Source of the DNA: Acidimicrobiaceae bacterium
GTDB taxonomy: Bacteria > Actinomycetota > Acidimicrobiia > Acidimicrobiales > Ilumatobacteraceae
Direction: 5' to 3'
DNA length: 64,000 nucleotides
NCBI GenBank assembly: GCA_012269985.1
Contig: JAAXJF010000055.1
Span: forward strand, 1-64,000
In this document: piece after piece, positions 46,230 to 54,625 of the stretch
Layout: each line of letters opens with the position of its first letter
Numbering within the stretch: the stretch's first letter is position 1
Made by a program: the position numbers and the translations under genes
The notes under the pieces: generated by a model
The model's database searches: none
What the model was told of the DNA's origin: nothing
The model's input: the letters and a program-made list of their open reading frames with translations, nothing else

Positions 46230-47357
46230 ATGAGGACACGAGCAGCGGTCTTGCACGAGCTTCACGCACCGTGGAGCATCGAAGAGATTGAACTAGATCC
46301 ACCAAAAGCCGGCGAGGTCCTCGTGAAGCTTGCCGCCTCAGGAATGTGCCATTCCGATGAACACCTCGTGACCGGCGATCTGGCTGGAGCAACTGCCGAA
46401 ATGCCAATCATCGGTGGCCACGAAGGCGCCGGAGTCGTTGTTGAAGTTGGCGAAGGTGTGACGTGGCTTGAACCGGGCGACCATGTCGTCTTTGGATTTA
46501 TTCCTGCATGCGGTCGATGCGGGCCATGCTCTGAAGGACACTCAAACCTTTGTGATGTTGGCGGCACCGAGTTTGCACGAGGCATGCAGATCTCCGATGG
46601 CACCGCCCGACATCACACGCTCGACGGGAAAGACCTCACATTGATGTGCTTGCTCGGCACCTTCGCGGAGCACACGGTGGTCAACGAGGCGAGCTGCGTG
46701 AAGATCGAAAAAGATTGGCCGCTCGACAAAGCATGCTTGCTCGGATGTGGCGTGGTGACCGGTTGGGGATCGGCCGTGTACGCAGCTGACATTAAGCCGG
46801 GCGACTTTGTTGCGGTTGTTGGTTGTGGCGGTATTGGCTCCAACGCGATTCAGGGTGCGAAGCTCGCAGGAGCTCGTTCGCTTACTGCGAGCGATCCGGG
46901 GGAATTCAAGCGTGAGATGGCAACGGAGTTCGGTGCGACCCATACCTATGCGTCGGTCGCAGAAGCCCTCGAAAACCTCGGTGAGGCAACGTGGGGACGC
47001 GGTTTCGACAAGGTCATCATGACGATGGGCGTTGGCGATGGAAGCGTCCTCGGCGAAGCGTTCTGGTTGAGTGCGAAGAAGTCACGAACCGTCGTCACCA
47101 ACATTCATCCGACCCACGAGCAATCAATCTCGATTCCTGGAGCGTTCCTGACCCTCTTTGAAAAAGAGATTGTCGGGTCACTGTTTGGTTCAGCCAACAT
47201 CAGGACCGATATTCCAAAGCTCATGGAGTTGTACACGCAGGGCCAGTTGAAACTTGATGAGCTCGTGACGCAGACCTACACCCTCGATCAGATCAATGAG
47301 GGGTATGAGGCAATGCGTAATGGCGAGAACATTCGCGGCGTCATCATCTACGACTGA
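46230..47357 (+). CDS. NDMA-dependent, mycofactocin-associated alcohol dehydrogenase
   Basis: Zinc-dependent medium-chain dehydrogenase, 375 residues, of the nicotinoprotein family whose bound NAD is recycled by mycofactocin instead of exchanging. Catalytic zinc ligands lie in CHSDEH and GHEGAG; the structural zinc site is CGRCGPCSEGHSNLC. The nucleotide fold has VVGCGGIGSNAIQGAKLAGA. Similarity of MRTRAAVLHELHAPWSIEEI and the GTFAEHTVV region is to the NDMA-dependent class rather than class III formaldehyde dehydrogenases. It is divergent from mftA, which supports the cofactor link. Confidence 0.88.
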   Translation: MRTRAAVLHELHAPWSIEEIELDPPKAGEVLVKLAASGMCHSDEHLVTGDLAGATAEMPIIGGHEGAGVVVEVGEGVTWLEPGDHVVFGFIPACGRCGPCSEGHSNLCDVGGTEFARGMQISDGTARHHTLDGKDLTLMCLLGTFAEHTVVNEASCVKIEKDWPLDKACLLGCGVVTGWGSAVYAADIKPGDFVAVVGCGGIGSNAIQGAKLAGARSLTASDPGEFKREMATEFGATHTYASVAEALENLGEATWGRGFDKVIMTMGVGDGSVLGEAFWLSAKKSRTVVTNIHPTHEQSISIPGAFLTLFEKEIVGSLFGSANIRTDIPKLMELYTQGQLKLDELVTQTYTLDQINEGYEAMRNGENIRGVIIYD

Positions 47358-47371
47358 AAACAACCTGTGAC

Positions 47372-48301
47372 ATGGTGACTACTCGACTGGTCGTCGACCA
47401 ACTCTCTGCTGAGGTGGTCGGACGCCGTCGCGAAGCTGAATTGGTAGTCGCTGCGCTTGCGGCTGACCGACACGTGTTGCTGGAAGGGCCGCCAGGAACC
47501 GGCAAGTCGACTCTCCTTCGAGGGGTTGCGTCTGCGGTGGGCTTGGGCTTTGAGTTTGTCGAGGGAACAGCCGAACTTACGCCTGCCCGCTTAATCGGTC
47601 ATTTCGACCCGGCATTAGTGCTGGCTGAGGGGTATTCACCCGACATTTTCGTCGACGGCCCGCTGGTGCGAGCCCTTCGGAATGGCTCACTGCTGTACGT
47701 CGAAGAGATCAATCGCGTGCCAGAGGAAACTCTGAATGCTCTTGTCACCGTGATGAGCGAGCGGGAGGTGCACGTGCCGCGGCTCGGGCGGGTTGAGGCA
47801 CAGGAGGGCTTTCGTCTGGTTGCGGCGATGAACCCATTTGATGCGGTCGGAACCGCCCGCATTGCGGGTGCGGTGTATGACCGTGTTTGCAGGGTCGCCA
47901 TGGGTTATCAGTCGGCAGAAGATGAACGGTCGATCGTCGGGTCTCAGCATGATGACGTTCCTGCCCGTGTGCAATCAGCAGCGGTTGAGATCGTTCGTGC
48001 CACCCGTGAGCACCCTGATCTTCGAACGGGTTCGTCGATCAGAGGTGCGATCGACTTGTGTGCTGTGGCCCGAGAACTGGCTGAATTGCGATCGCTTGCG
48101 GTCGACGATGATGAGGTCACTCTCGACGCTGCGCTTGTTGCGCTCTCGGGACGGGTGAGAGTGCGAGAAGGCGTGTCTCGCACATCTGAAGAGATCGTCA
48201 CCGACCTGTGGAGATCTATTTTTTGCCGACCGAGCGATGAGGAGACCGCGCCTCCGGAGGGAAAAGTGGCGAGCCCGGCCACGACGAGTCGGGCAATCTA
48301 A
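47372..48301 (+). CDS. MoxR-family AAA ATPase
   Basis: 309 residues. Walker A is EGPPGTGKST (about 35-44), Walker B LLYVEEINRVPEETLNAL, and sensor-1 VAAMNPFD. MoxR proteins work with VWA partners to mature or insert cofactors into enzymes such as methanol or CO dehydrogenases. It lies 14 bp after the alcohol dehydrogenase and is followed by a VWA gene, so a maturation role for a neighbouring enzyme is plausible but unproven. No ribosome site or -10 is visible, suggesting cotranscription with the dehydrogenase. Confidence 0.88.
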   Translation: MVTTRLVVDQLSAEVVGRRREAELVVAALAADRHVLLEGPPGTGKSTLLRGVASAVGLGFEFVEGTAELTPARLIGHFDPALVLAEGYSPDIFVDGPLVRALRNGSLLYVEEINRVPEETLNALVTVMSEREVHVPRLGRVEAQEGFRLVAAMNPFDAVGTARIAGAVYDRVCRVAMGYQSAEDERSIVGSQHDDVPARVQSAAVEIVRATREHPDLRTGSSIRGAIDLCAVARELAELRSLAVDDDEVTLDAALVALSGRVRVREGVSRTSEEIVTDLWRSIFCRPSDEETAPPEGKVASPATTSRAI

Positions 48302-48345
48302 CCCCTCCGCCGTCTGGCTCTCCGGGAGGAGTCGCTCCCCGCACA

Positions 48346-49218
48346 ATGGTCTCTCGGCAACAGATGACAGCGATCGAACATTTCGATGAGCTCTCTCCTG
48401 AGGTTGGCGAACTTGACGAGCATGTGATGGATCGGTTGCTCGCTGACAGTCCTGATAAGGCCGTATCGCTTCTCGTCACACTCGGTGATGCAGTTGACCC
48501 TGAACTCCGGGCAAAAGCCCGACGTGTCGCTGAGCGAATTGTTATCGATATTGCGCGACGTGGACGCGCAGCGCAAGGAAAGGTTGGGCGTCTCCGTTCG
48601 CTTCCACTTCGAGATGGTGGTGATCTCGATGTCGATGCTGCAGTTGAGTTGGTGGCTGAATCTGGGGGTTCGCTTGTCGACGCTGACATGATGCGCGTCA
48701 TCGACTGGGAGCGACCCGATACGGCGGTGTGTTTGGTGATCGATCGTTCGGGATCGATGAAAGGCGAGGCGTTGGCCTCGGCGGCTCTTGCAGCGGCCGC
48801 AGTCGCTCTTCGGGCCCCTGCATTTCACGCGGTCATTGCATTCTCAGGAACAGCAGAGGTGGTGAGATCAATGGTGACATCTGCCCACGCTTCAACCGAT
48901 GGCGTTGTCGACGCAGTGCTCTCTCTCAAGGGTCACGGAACTACAAACGTGTCTGATGGTCTTCGAGCGGCCATCACCGAACACGAAGCCGCTCGATGTG
49001 GTCGTCACCTCACGGTGTTGCTGTCTGATTGTCGCGATCGTGCAATCGATGAGGCGGTCCCGTTCGCGCAGTCACTTGAAGAATTAGTCATCGTGTCGCC
49101 GGCTGATGACATCGCCGATGCTCAGTGTTTTGCAGATGTGACCGGAGCCGCTGTGGTGGGTGTTGAAGGCCCACACGATGTTGCGAGAGCACTCGACGAA
49201 GTTCTCAGTCGCAAATAA
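48346..49218 (+). CDS. VWA-domain protein, MoxR partner
   Basis: 290 residues. The MIDAS metal site is complete in outline: DRSGSMKGEALA at about 128-139, a Thr in HGTTNVSDGLRAA and the Asp of LLSDCRD. Residues 1-110 are helical and charged. CoxE/MoxC-type VWA proteins pair with MoxR ATPases in this manner. ATG 48346 is the only start after the upstream stop; a GGGAGGA ribosome site lies 15 nt upstream, rather far. Its 3' end overlaps the convergent LCP gene by 14 bases. Confidence 0.85.
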   Translation: MVSRQQMTAIEHFDELSPEVGELDEHVMDRLLADSPDKAVSLLVTLGDAVDPELRAKARRVAERIVIDIARRGRAAQGKVGRLRSLPLRDGGDLDVDAAVELVAESGGSLVDADMMRVIDWERPDTAVCLVIDRSGSMKGEALASAALAAAAVALRAPAFHAVIAFSGTAEVVRSMVTSAHASTDGVVDAVLSLKGHGTTNVSDGLRAAITEHEAARCGRHLTVLLSDCRDRAIDEAVPFAQSLEELVIVSPADDIADAQCFADVTGAAVVGVEGPHDVARALDEVLSRK

Positions 49219-50530
49219 TGTTCGGGTCAGGTACCCATCCCAGGGTGTTGTCGTCGGGTGTGTCTTGCTGCACGAGACCGACGATGAGGGGTGTCGACTG
49301 ACCGGCGGCACCGACCACAGACGCTTGCTCTTCTTGTTCTTCTTGCTGCTCGTCAGCGATCACGGTTGTGGTCGTGGTTGCAATGTCATCGAGAGTGATC
49401 GACGTTCCTTCGATCAGAGAATCACCCTGAAAGATGTCGAGAATCGCCCGCATTTCGCTATTTCGAAGCGTCGGAATGAGTACCGATTCGCCGCTCACAA
49501 TTCGGCCGGCAGCAGCGATTTGATAGGAGCGTGCGTTTGCGGTGTCGACCGAACGCAGAATATTTGCGAAGCCAAGCATTGTCGACACTGAAAGTTCGCT
49601 GTCGGTCACAACCTGATCAGCATTCGTTTCGATGAGGGCACTCGCAACCGACGGAGAGGTGAGTCCAGAATTGACCACCTTGGCAAGTGTCCGCTTAATG
49701 AAATCTTGCTGACGAGCGATGCGACCCCAGTCGCTCGAAGGGTCAATGACCCAGTTGTCGCTCCCTGCGGGACGCTCAAATTCAAGTTTCCGGGAGCGCA
49801 CATAGGCGAGAGCGTCGTCACCATTGAGCGTGCTACACCCTGCTGATGAGATTGCAAGACCGGTGCCACGGTCGCGCACTGGCGACTCAAACGGGATCCC
49901 AACGCCATCGACAGAGTCGACGAGATTTTTGAATGCGCAGAAGTCAATCTGAACGTAGTGGTCGGTCTCGATTCCAAAGTTTGATCGGATCGTCGAAATC
50001 AAGCCGTTTGGGTCATCGGTATCGAATGCGTTGTTGATTCGGCCACGGCGCCCCCCGTCGAGGCGAACATATAGATCGCGGGGAAATGACAGTGCGGCAA
50101 TGGCCCCGGTTTCGGTATTTACTCTCCACATCTGAATGACATCGGCTCGCTCACCGAAGTCGGCGCGCCCGAGCAGAAAGGGGGCGTATCTTGAGTCGGG
50201 GTCGATGCAGGCGTTGTTGTCGGTGCCGACAAGAAGGAAGTTTCGAGCTCCCGGTTCGATATCGCCGACAGTGACCTCAATAACTTCTTCGACCGTGATG
50301 CTCTCTTCGTCGTCACTACCGACTTCGATCAGGCGTTCGACGGGGCCGGCGGCCGCCGTCAGTGGTGCGTCAGAAGCAGGTTCGATGACCACAAGTTGGC
50401 GTTGACCGAGCACGAGACGTCCACCGATGAGCGCTATCGCAACGATGAGACACACCACGGAAACAACTACTGCCGCAACGATGGTGAGGCGCTGAGGCCA
50501 TGTGCGGGGCGCAGTAGTCGATTGGGTCAT
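49205..50530 (-). CDS. LytR-CpsA-Psr (LCP) family cell-wall ligase
   Basis: 441 residues. Transfers lipid-linked glycopolymers to peptidoglycan outside the membrane. A short cytoplasmic tail and one helix (about 15-42) anchor it. The LCP core begins at NFLLVGTDN, with RADVIQMWRV, LSFPRDLYVRL (Asp and Arg pairs that bind the pyrophosphate), GRINNAF and LNGDDALAYVRSRK. A threonine/glutamate-rich tail follows. It starts seven bases after the valS stop, so it probably sits in the valS operon. Confidence 0.9.
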   Translation of the reverse strand: MTQSTTAPRTWPQRLTIVAAVVVSVVCLIVAIALIGGRLVLGQRQLVVIEPASDAPLTAAAGPVERLIEVGSDDEESITVEEVIEVTVGDIEPGARNFLLVGTDNNACIDPDSRYAPFLLGRADFGERADVIQMWRVNTETGAIAALSFPRDLYVRLDGGRRGRINNAFDTDDPNGLISTIRSNFGIETDHYVQIDFCAFKNLVDSVDGVGIPFESPVRDRGTGLAISSAGCSTLNGDDALAYVRSRKLEFERPAGSDNWVIDPSSDWGRIARQQDFIKRTLAKVVNSGLTSPSVASALIETNADQVVTDSELSVSTMLGFANILRSVDTANARSYQIAAAGRIVSGESVLIPTLRNSEMRAILDIFQGDSLIEGTSITLDDIATTTTTVIADEQQEEQEEQASVVGAAGQSTPLIVGLVQQDTPDDNTLGWVPDPNIICD

Positions 50531-50537
50531 CTAGAGA

Positions 50538-53072
50538 TCATTCTTGTGGTGCGAGTGTGACGTCACATGTCACGGCATCACCGTCGGTGTCATTGACGGT
50601 GATCGTTTCTATTGATCCTGCCCGACAGAGGTCGTCGATACCGGCATCGAGTGCGGCTCGTTGACCAGATGGCATCGAGACGGTGACCGATTCAACGACG
50701 GCACGTTGACTCACCTTGGCTTCTGTCTTAGCCCTGCGAACCTGGGCGAGTGCATCGAGAATAGGGCTGAGAAGCTCTGAGTCTCCGTTGACGTTCGTGG
50801 TGGTCGGCCACGATGAGATGTGGATGCTGGTCTCGTTATCCCACCGCCATGCTTCTTCTGTCGCAAACGGAATGAGTGGTGCAAACAGTCGTTGCAAGGT
50901 GGTGACAGCGGTGTGTAGCGCCAAAAGCGCAGAGCTTTGGTGCTCATGCTCGGTGTCGTAGGCGCGTGACTTCACAAGTTCGACGTAGTCATCGCAGAAC
51001 CACCAGAAGAATGATTCGGTGCGCTCAAGTGCTCGGGCATAGTCGAATTCTTCGAACGCTGTTGTCGCTTCGGCAATGACGGCGTCAAGACGGCTGAGCA
51101 TCGAGGCATCGACGGCGTTCAGTGCAACATCGTTGGTCGGGGCGCTTCCGAATCCGTGGACGAACCGTGTGATGTTCAACAGTTTGTTCGCAAGTTTGCG
51201 ACCCACCTTCATCTGATCTTCGCTGAATGCGGTATCAACACCGGGTCGAGCTGACGCGGCCCAGTAGCGAACGGCATCGGTGCCGTACGACTCGAATAAC
51301 GCCATCGGTGTGACGACGTTGCCTTTCGACTTCGACATTTTCTTGCGATCTGGGTCGAGAATCCACCCCGAGAGCGCTGCATGTTGCCAAGGAATTTCTT
51401 GGTGCTCGTGATGTGAACGAACCATTGAAGAGAACAGCCAGGTCCTGATGATGTCATGGCCCTGCGGTCGCATGTCCATAGGAAAGACCTGACTGAAGAG
51501 AGTGTCGCTCTCTTCCCACTTCGAGGCAATATGTGGGCTCAACGAGCTCGTTGCCCAGGTATCGAGGACGTCGGGATCGCCCGTAAACCCTCCGGGCACA
51601 TCGCGTTGATCTACTGAGTACCCGGCAGGCACATCGGTCGAGGGGTCGATGGGAAGGTCTGACTCGTTCGGGTGTATTGGATTGTCGTGGTCTGGCTCTC
51701 CATCAGCGTCGAGCGGATACCAGATTGGCAGTGGCACACCAAAGAACCGCTGACGGCTGACAAGCCAGTCACCATTGAGTCCCTCAACCCAATTTTCGTA
51801 CCGGTGACGCATGTGGTCGGGGTGCCAGGTGAGCTCGTGACCCCGATTGACGAGCGCATGCCTAGTGTCGGTATCACGTCCTCCGTTAGAGATGTACCAC
51901 TGGCGGCTGGCGACAATTTCGAGAGGGCGTTCACCGCGTTCATAGAACTTCACTGGGTGTTCGAGTGGTCGAGGCTCGCCAATGAGTTCTTGAGATTCGG
52001 TCAGCATCTCAACAACTTTGCGTTGAGCTTGTTTGACGTTGAGGCCCGCTATTTCTGCGTAGGCGTCAGGGTTCACACCTGTTGGTGGTTCGGCGATGAT
52101 GCGGCCGTTACGGCCAATGATGGCTCGTGTGGGCAGTTGCAATTCGCGCCACCAAATGACGTCGGTGAGGTCACCAAAGGTACAGATCATTGCGATGCCT
52201 GTTCCCTTGTCGGGCTGGGCAAGCGGGTGGGCAACGACGGGAACTTCGACGTCGTAGAGCGGCGTTGAGACCGTAGATCCGAAGATCGGCTGATAGCGCT
52301 CGTCGTCTGGGTGAGCGACAAGGGCGACGCACGCAGCGAGAAGTTCTGGGCGCGTCGTGTCGATGAGGATGTCGCCCGATCCGTCAGTGCGATGGAATGC
52401 AAGTTTGTGGTACGCCCCGGGACGGTCGCGATCTTCCATTTCTGCCTGAGCGACGGCGGTCTGGAAGTCAACATCCCATAGTGTTGGAGCCTCGGCACTG
52501 TAGGCCTCTCCACGTGCAAGATTGCGGAGGAACGCTCGTTGGCTGACGCGACGCGAACGCTCGTCGATCGTTGCGTATAGAAGTGACCAGTCGACGGAGA
52601 GCCCGAGGCGACGGAAGAGGTCTTCGAAGACTTGCTCATCAAGAGCGACGAGTTCGTCACAGAGTTCGAGGAAGTTGGGTCGAGAGATGGGGATTGCCCG
52701 ATGGTCTTTGGGTGGGTCACCGCGGAAGGGGGGTTCGAAATCGCTCTCGTAGGGCCGTGAGGGGTCGCATCGGACGCCGAAATAATTTTGTACTCGTCGC
52801 TCGGTGGGAAGGCCGTTGTCATCCCATCCCATTGGGTAGAACACCGACTTGCCGTTCATTCGGTGGAATCGTGCGATTGCGTCCGTATGGGTGTACGAAA
52901 ATACGTGACCCATATGAAGTGACCCTGAAACCGTTGGCGGGGGAGTATCAATCGAGAAGACATCGGCTCGAGATGCTGTTCTGTCGAAGGAGTAAATGCC
53001 CTCTTTGTCCCATGCCGCAGACCACTGCTGTTCAATTCCGTCGAGGGTTGGTTTCTCCGGGACGTTCGCCAT
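50538..53072 (-). CDS. valS: Valyl-tRNA synthetase
   Basis: Charges tRNA-Val and edits mischarged threonine; 844 residues. Class I signatures are the HIGH-type SGSLHMGHV near residue 50 and DRKKMSKSKGNVV. The editing domain includes TTRPELLAACVALVAHPDD. I place the start at the ATG 53070-53072 (MANVPEKPTLDGIEQQW); the frame continues upstream through cysS and is not conserved. A TAGCCT hexamer on this strand (plus-strand AGGCTA, 53081-53086) ends eight bases before it. A C-terminal coiled arm is short or lacking. Confidence 0.96.
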   Translation of the reverse strand: MANVPEKPTLDGIEQQWSAAWDKEGIYSFDRTASRADVFSIDTPPPTVSGSLHMGHVFSYTHTDAIARFHRMNGKSVFYPMGWDDNGLPTERRVQNYFGVRCDPSRPYESDFEPPFRGDPPKDHRAIPISRPNFLELCDELVALDEQVFEDLFRRLGLSVDWSLLYATIDERSRRVSQRAFLRNLARGEAYSAEAPTLWDVDFQTAVAQAEMEDRDRPGAYHKLAFHRTDGSGDILIDTTRPELLAACVALVAHPDDERYQPIFGSTVSTPLYDVEVPVVAHPLAQPDKGTGIAMICTFGDLTDVIWWRELQLPTRAIIGRNGRIIAEPPTGVNPDAYAEIAGLNVKQAQRKVVEMLTESQELIGEPRPLEHPVKFYERGERPLEIVASRQWYISNGGRDTDTRHALVNRGHELTWHPDHMRHRYENWVEGLNGDWLVSRQRFFGVPLPIWYPLDADGEPDHDNPIHPNESDLPIDPSTDVPAGYSVDQRDVPGGFTGDPDVLDTWATSSLSPHIASKWEESDTLFSQVFPMDMRPQGHDIIRTWLFSSMVRSHHEHQEIPWQHAALSGWILDPDRKKMSKSKGNVVTPMALFESYGTDAVRYWAASARPGVDTAFSEDQMKVGRKLANKLLNITRFVHGFGSAPTNDVALNAVDASMLSRLDAVIAEATTAFEEFDYARALERTESFFWWFCDDYVELVKSRAYDTEHEHQSSALLALHTAVTTLQRLFAPLIPFATEEAWRWDNETSIHISSWPTTTNVNGDSELLSPILDALAQVRRAKTEAKVSQRAVVESVTVSMPSGQRAALDAGIDDLCRAGSIETITVNDTDGDAVTCDVTLAPQE

Positions 53073-53111
53073 GAGTATCAAGGCTAGGCCGTCGGCAATA
53101 GCCTCAGACTG
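53073..53111. promoter_or_regulatory. 39-bp divergent promoter region, valS / cysS
   Basis: Two TAGCCT hexamers face outward: one on the minus strand at 53081-53086 for valS (8 bases to ATG) and one on the plus strand at 53099-53104 for cysS (7 bases to GTG), with 12 bases between. Neither gene has a Shine-Dalgarno. The -35 regions of each would lie within the other gene's first bases. Confidence 0.55.
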
Positions 53112-54470
53112 GTGCTGCACCTTTATGACACGGCGACAAGGCAGGTTCGAGAGCTCGCAATGCGCGAACCAGGGCGGATCAGTATCTATCTGTGTGGTCC
53201 AACGGTCTACGGGCCGCCGCATCTTGGACACGGTCGAGCAACGCTTGTCTACGACATTTTGCGCCGGTATCTCGAGTGGTCAGGTATCGATGTGCGTTTG
53301 GTGTCGAACATCACCGATATCGATGACAAGATCATCGACCGGGCTGAACGTGAGGGTCGGGAGTGGTCTGATATCACCACGAAATGCGAGAACATTTGGT
53401 TTCGCGCAATGGAAGGCATCGACGTCCTTCGACCAACCGATGTGCCCCATGCGACCGAGTGGGTCGACGAGATGGTGGAGATGATTTCGACGCTGGTGTC
53501 GTCGGGAGCCGCGTATGCGACCTCTGATGGGGTGTATCTCTCCGTCGAATCAGTTGAGGGTTACGGACTGCTTGCCCATCAGTCGCTCGACGACATGATG
53601 GCTGGTGGGGGTGAGCGTGAGGTGTTCGGTGCCGGAGAAAAGCGCCACCCTGCAGATTTCGCTCTCTGGAAACTCGCAAAGCCTGGCGAACCTGCCTGGG
53701 AGTCGCCATGGGGGGCCGGCCGTCCAGGCTGGCATAGCGAGTGTGTGGTGATGAGTCTCGGGCTGCTCGGCGATGGATTTGACCTGCATTGCGGTGGTCA
53801 AGATCTTCGCTTTCCGCATCACGAAAACGAGCGAGCGCAGGCGGTGGCACTTGGCCGGGAATTTGCTCGCCATTGGATGCATAACGGATTCGTTGTCGAT
53901 GCCGAGGGCGAGAAGATGTCGAAGTCTCTCGGCAATGTGTCGAACCTGCTCGACCTCATCGAGGTGTACGACCCGCGCGCCTATCGAATGGTGTTGCTGC
54001 AGTCGCACTACCGAAGCCCGGTTGGTATCTCTGCCGATGGGTTGGAGGCGGCTGGTCGTTCGCTTGCGGGTCTCGACAGTTTCGTGGCGCGCACGGCATC
54101 ACTTGGTGAGGCAGAGGCTGACGCTGAGACGGTGGCTGCGTTCAGGGCAGCGATGGATGACGATCTCGATACACCCAAAGCGATGGCACTGTTATTTGAC
54201 ACGGTGCGCCAAGCAAACTCAGCGCTCGACGGCGGCGACGAGTCGATTGCGGCTGGTTTGACGAGCGCGGTTCGCGAAATGTGTGGTGCGGTTGGGTTGC
54301 GGCTTGTTGAACAAGTTGCGGTGCCGGCCGATGTGCTTGCGCAGGCTGGTGCACTTGATGCTGCTCGGGCGGCGAAAGACTACGACACCGCTGATGCGAT
54401 TCGTGCCGACTTGCAAGCGGCCGGTTGGCAGGTGGAGACCACCCGGGACGGTACGACGGTTCGTCGCTGA
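53112..54470 (+). CDS. cysS: Cysteinyl-tRNA synthetase
   Basis: Charges tRNA-Cys; 452 residues. Class I motifs are the HIGH-type YGPPHLGHGR and GEKMSKSLGN. The zinc site that selects cysteine is formed by Cys28 (LCGPTVYG), the Cys of WHSECVV and the HHENE segment. GTG 53112 is the first codon, giving LHLYDTATRQV like other CysS. The neighbouring mshC paralogue used in mycothiol synthesis has a different end, and the complete C-terminal anticodon region here supports CysS. Confidence 0.96.
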   Translation: MLHLYDTATRQVRELAMREPGRISIYLCGPTVYGPPHLGHGRATLVYDILRRYLEWSGIDVRLVSNITDIDDKIIDRAEREGREWSDITTKCENIWFRAMEGIDVLRPTDVPHATEWVDEMVEMISTLVSSGAAYATSDGVYLSVESVEGYGLLAHQSLDDMMAGGGEREVFGAGEKRHPADFALWKLAKPGEPAWESPWGAGRPGWHSECVVMSLGLLGDGFDLHCGGQDLRFPHHENERAQAVALGREFARHWMHNGFVVDAEGEKMSKSLGNVSNLLDLIEVYDPRAYRMVLLQSHYRSPVGISADGLEAAGRSLAGLDSFVARTASLGEAEADAETVAAFRAAMDDDLDTPKAMALLFDTVRQANSALDGGDESIAAGLTSAVREMCGAVGLRLVEQVAVPADVLAQAGALDAARAAKDYDTADAIRADLQAAGWQVETTRDGTTVRR

Positions 54471-54600
54471 TCATTATTCGCTGTCGGTCGATGAAGAGAC
54501 CGGAGCGTCGGGTGTGGGCCCTCGAGCGCACACCCGAAGGTTGTGTAGTTGGGTCATGATGGCGGAAACACATTCATCGTTACCATCGCCGTGCATATTG

Positions 54601-54619
54601 AGTTACCCATCGGTAACTT
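54601..54619 (+). promoter_or_regulatory. Operator-like inverted repeat over the -10 of the acyl-CoA dehydrogenase gene
   Basis: AGTTACC (54601-54607) and GGTAACT (54612-54618) are perfect complements with a CATC spacer. The right arm contains TAACTT (54614-54619), a -10 that ends six bases before ATG 54626. A bound dimeric repressor would directly block the polymerase. The TTAC-GTAA form resembles TetR-family sites of fatty-acid degradation genes, which is an analogy only. Confidence 0.55.
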
Positions 54620-54625
54620 ATGGGT

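Noticed and set aside
53073..53231. N-terminal extension of valS by 53 codons
   Set aside because: It would run through the promoter spacer and the first codons of cysS, with no similarity to ValRS N termini.
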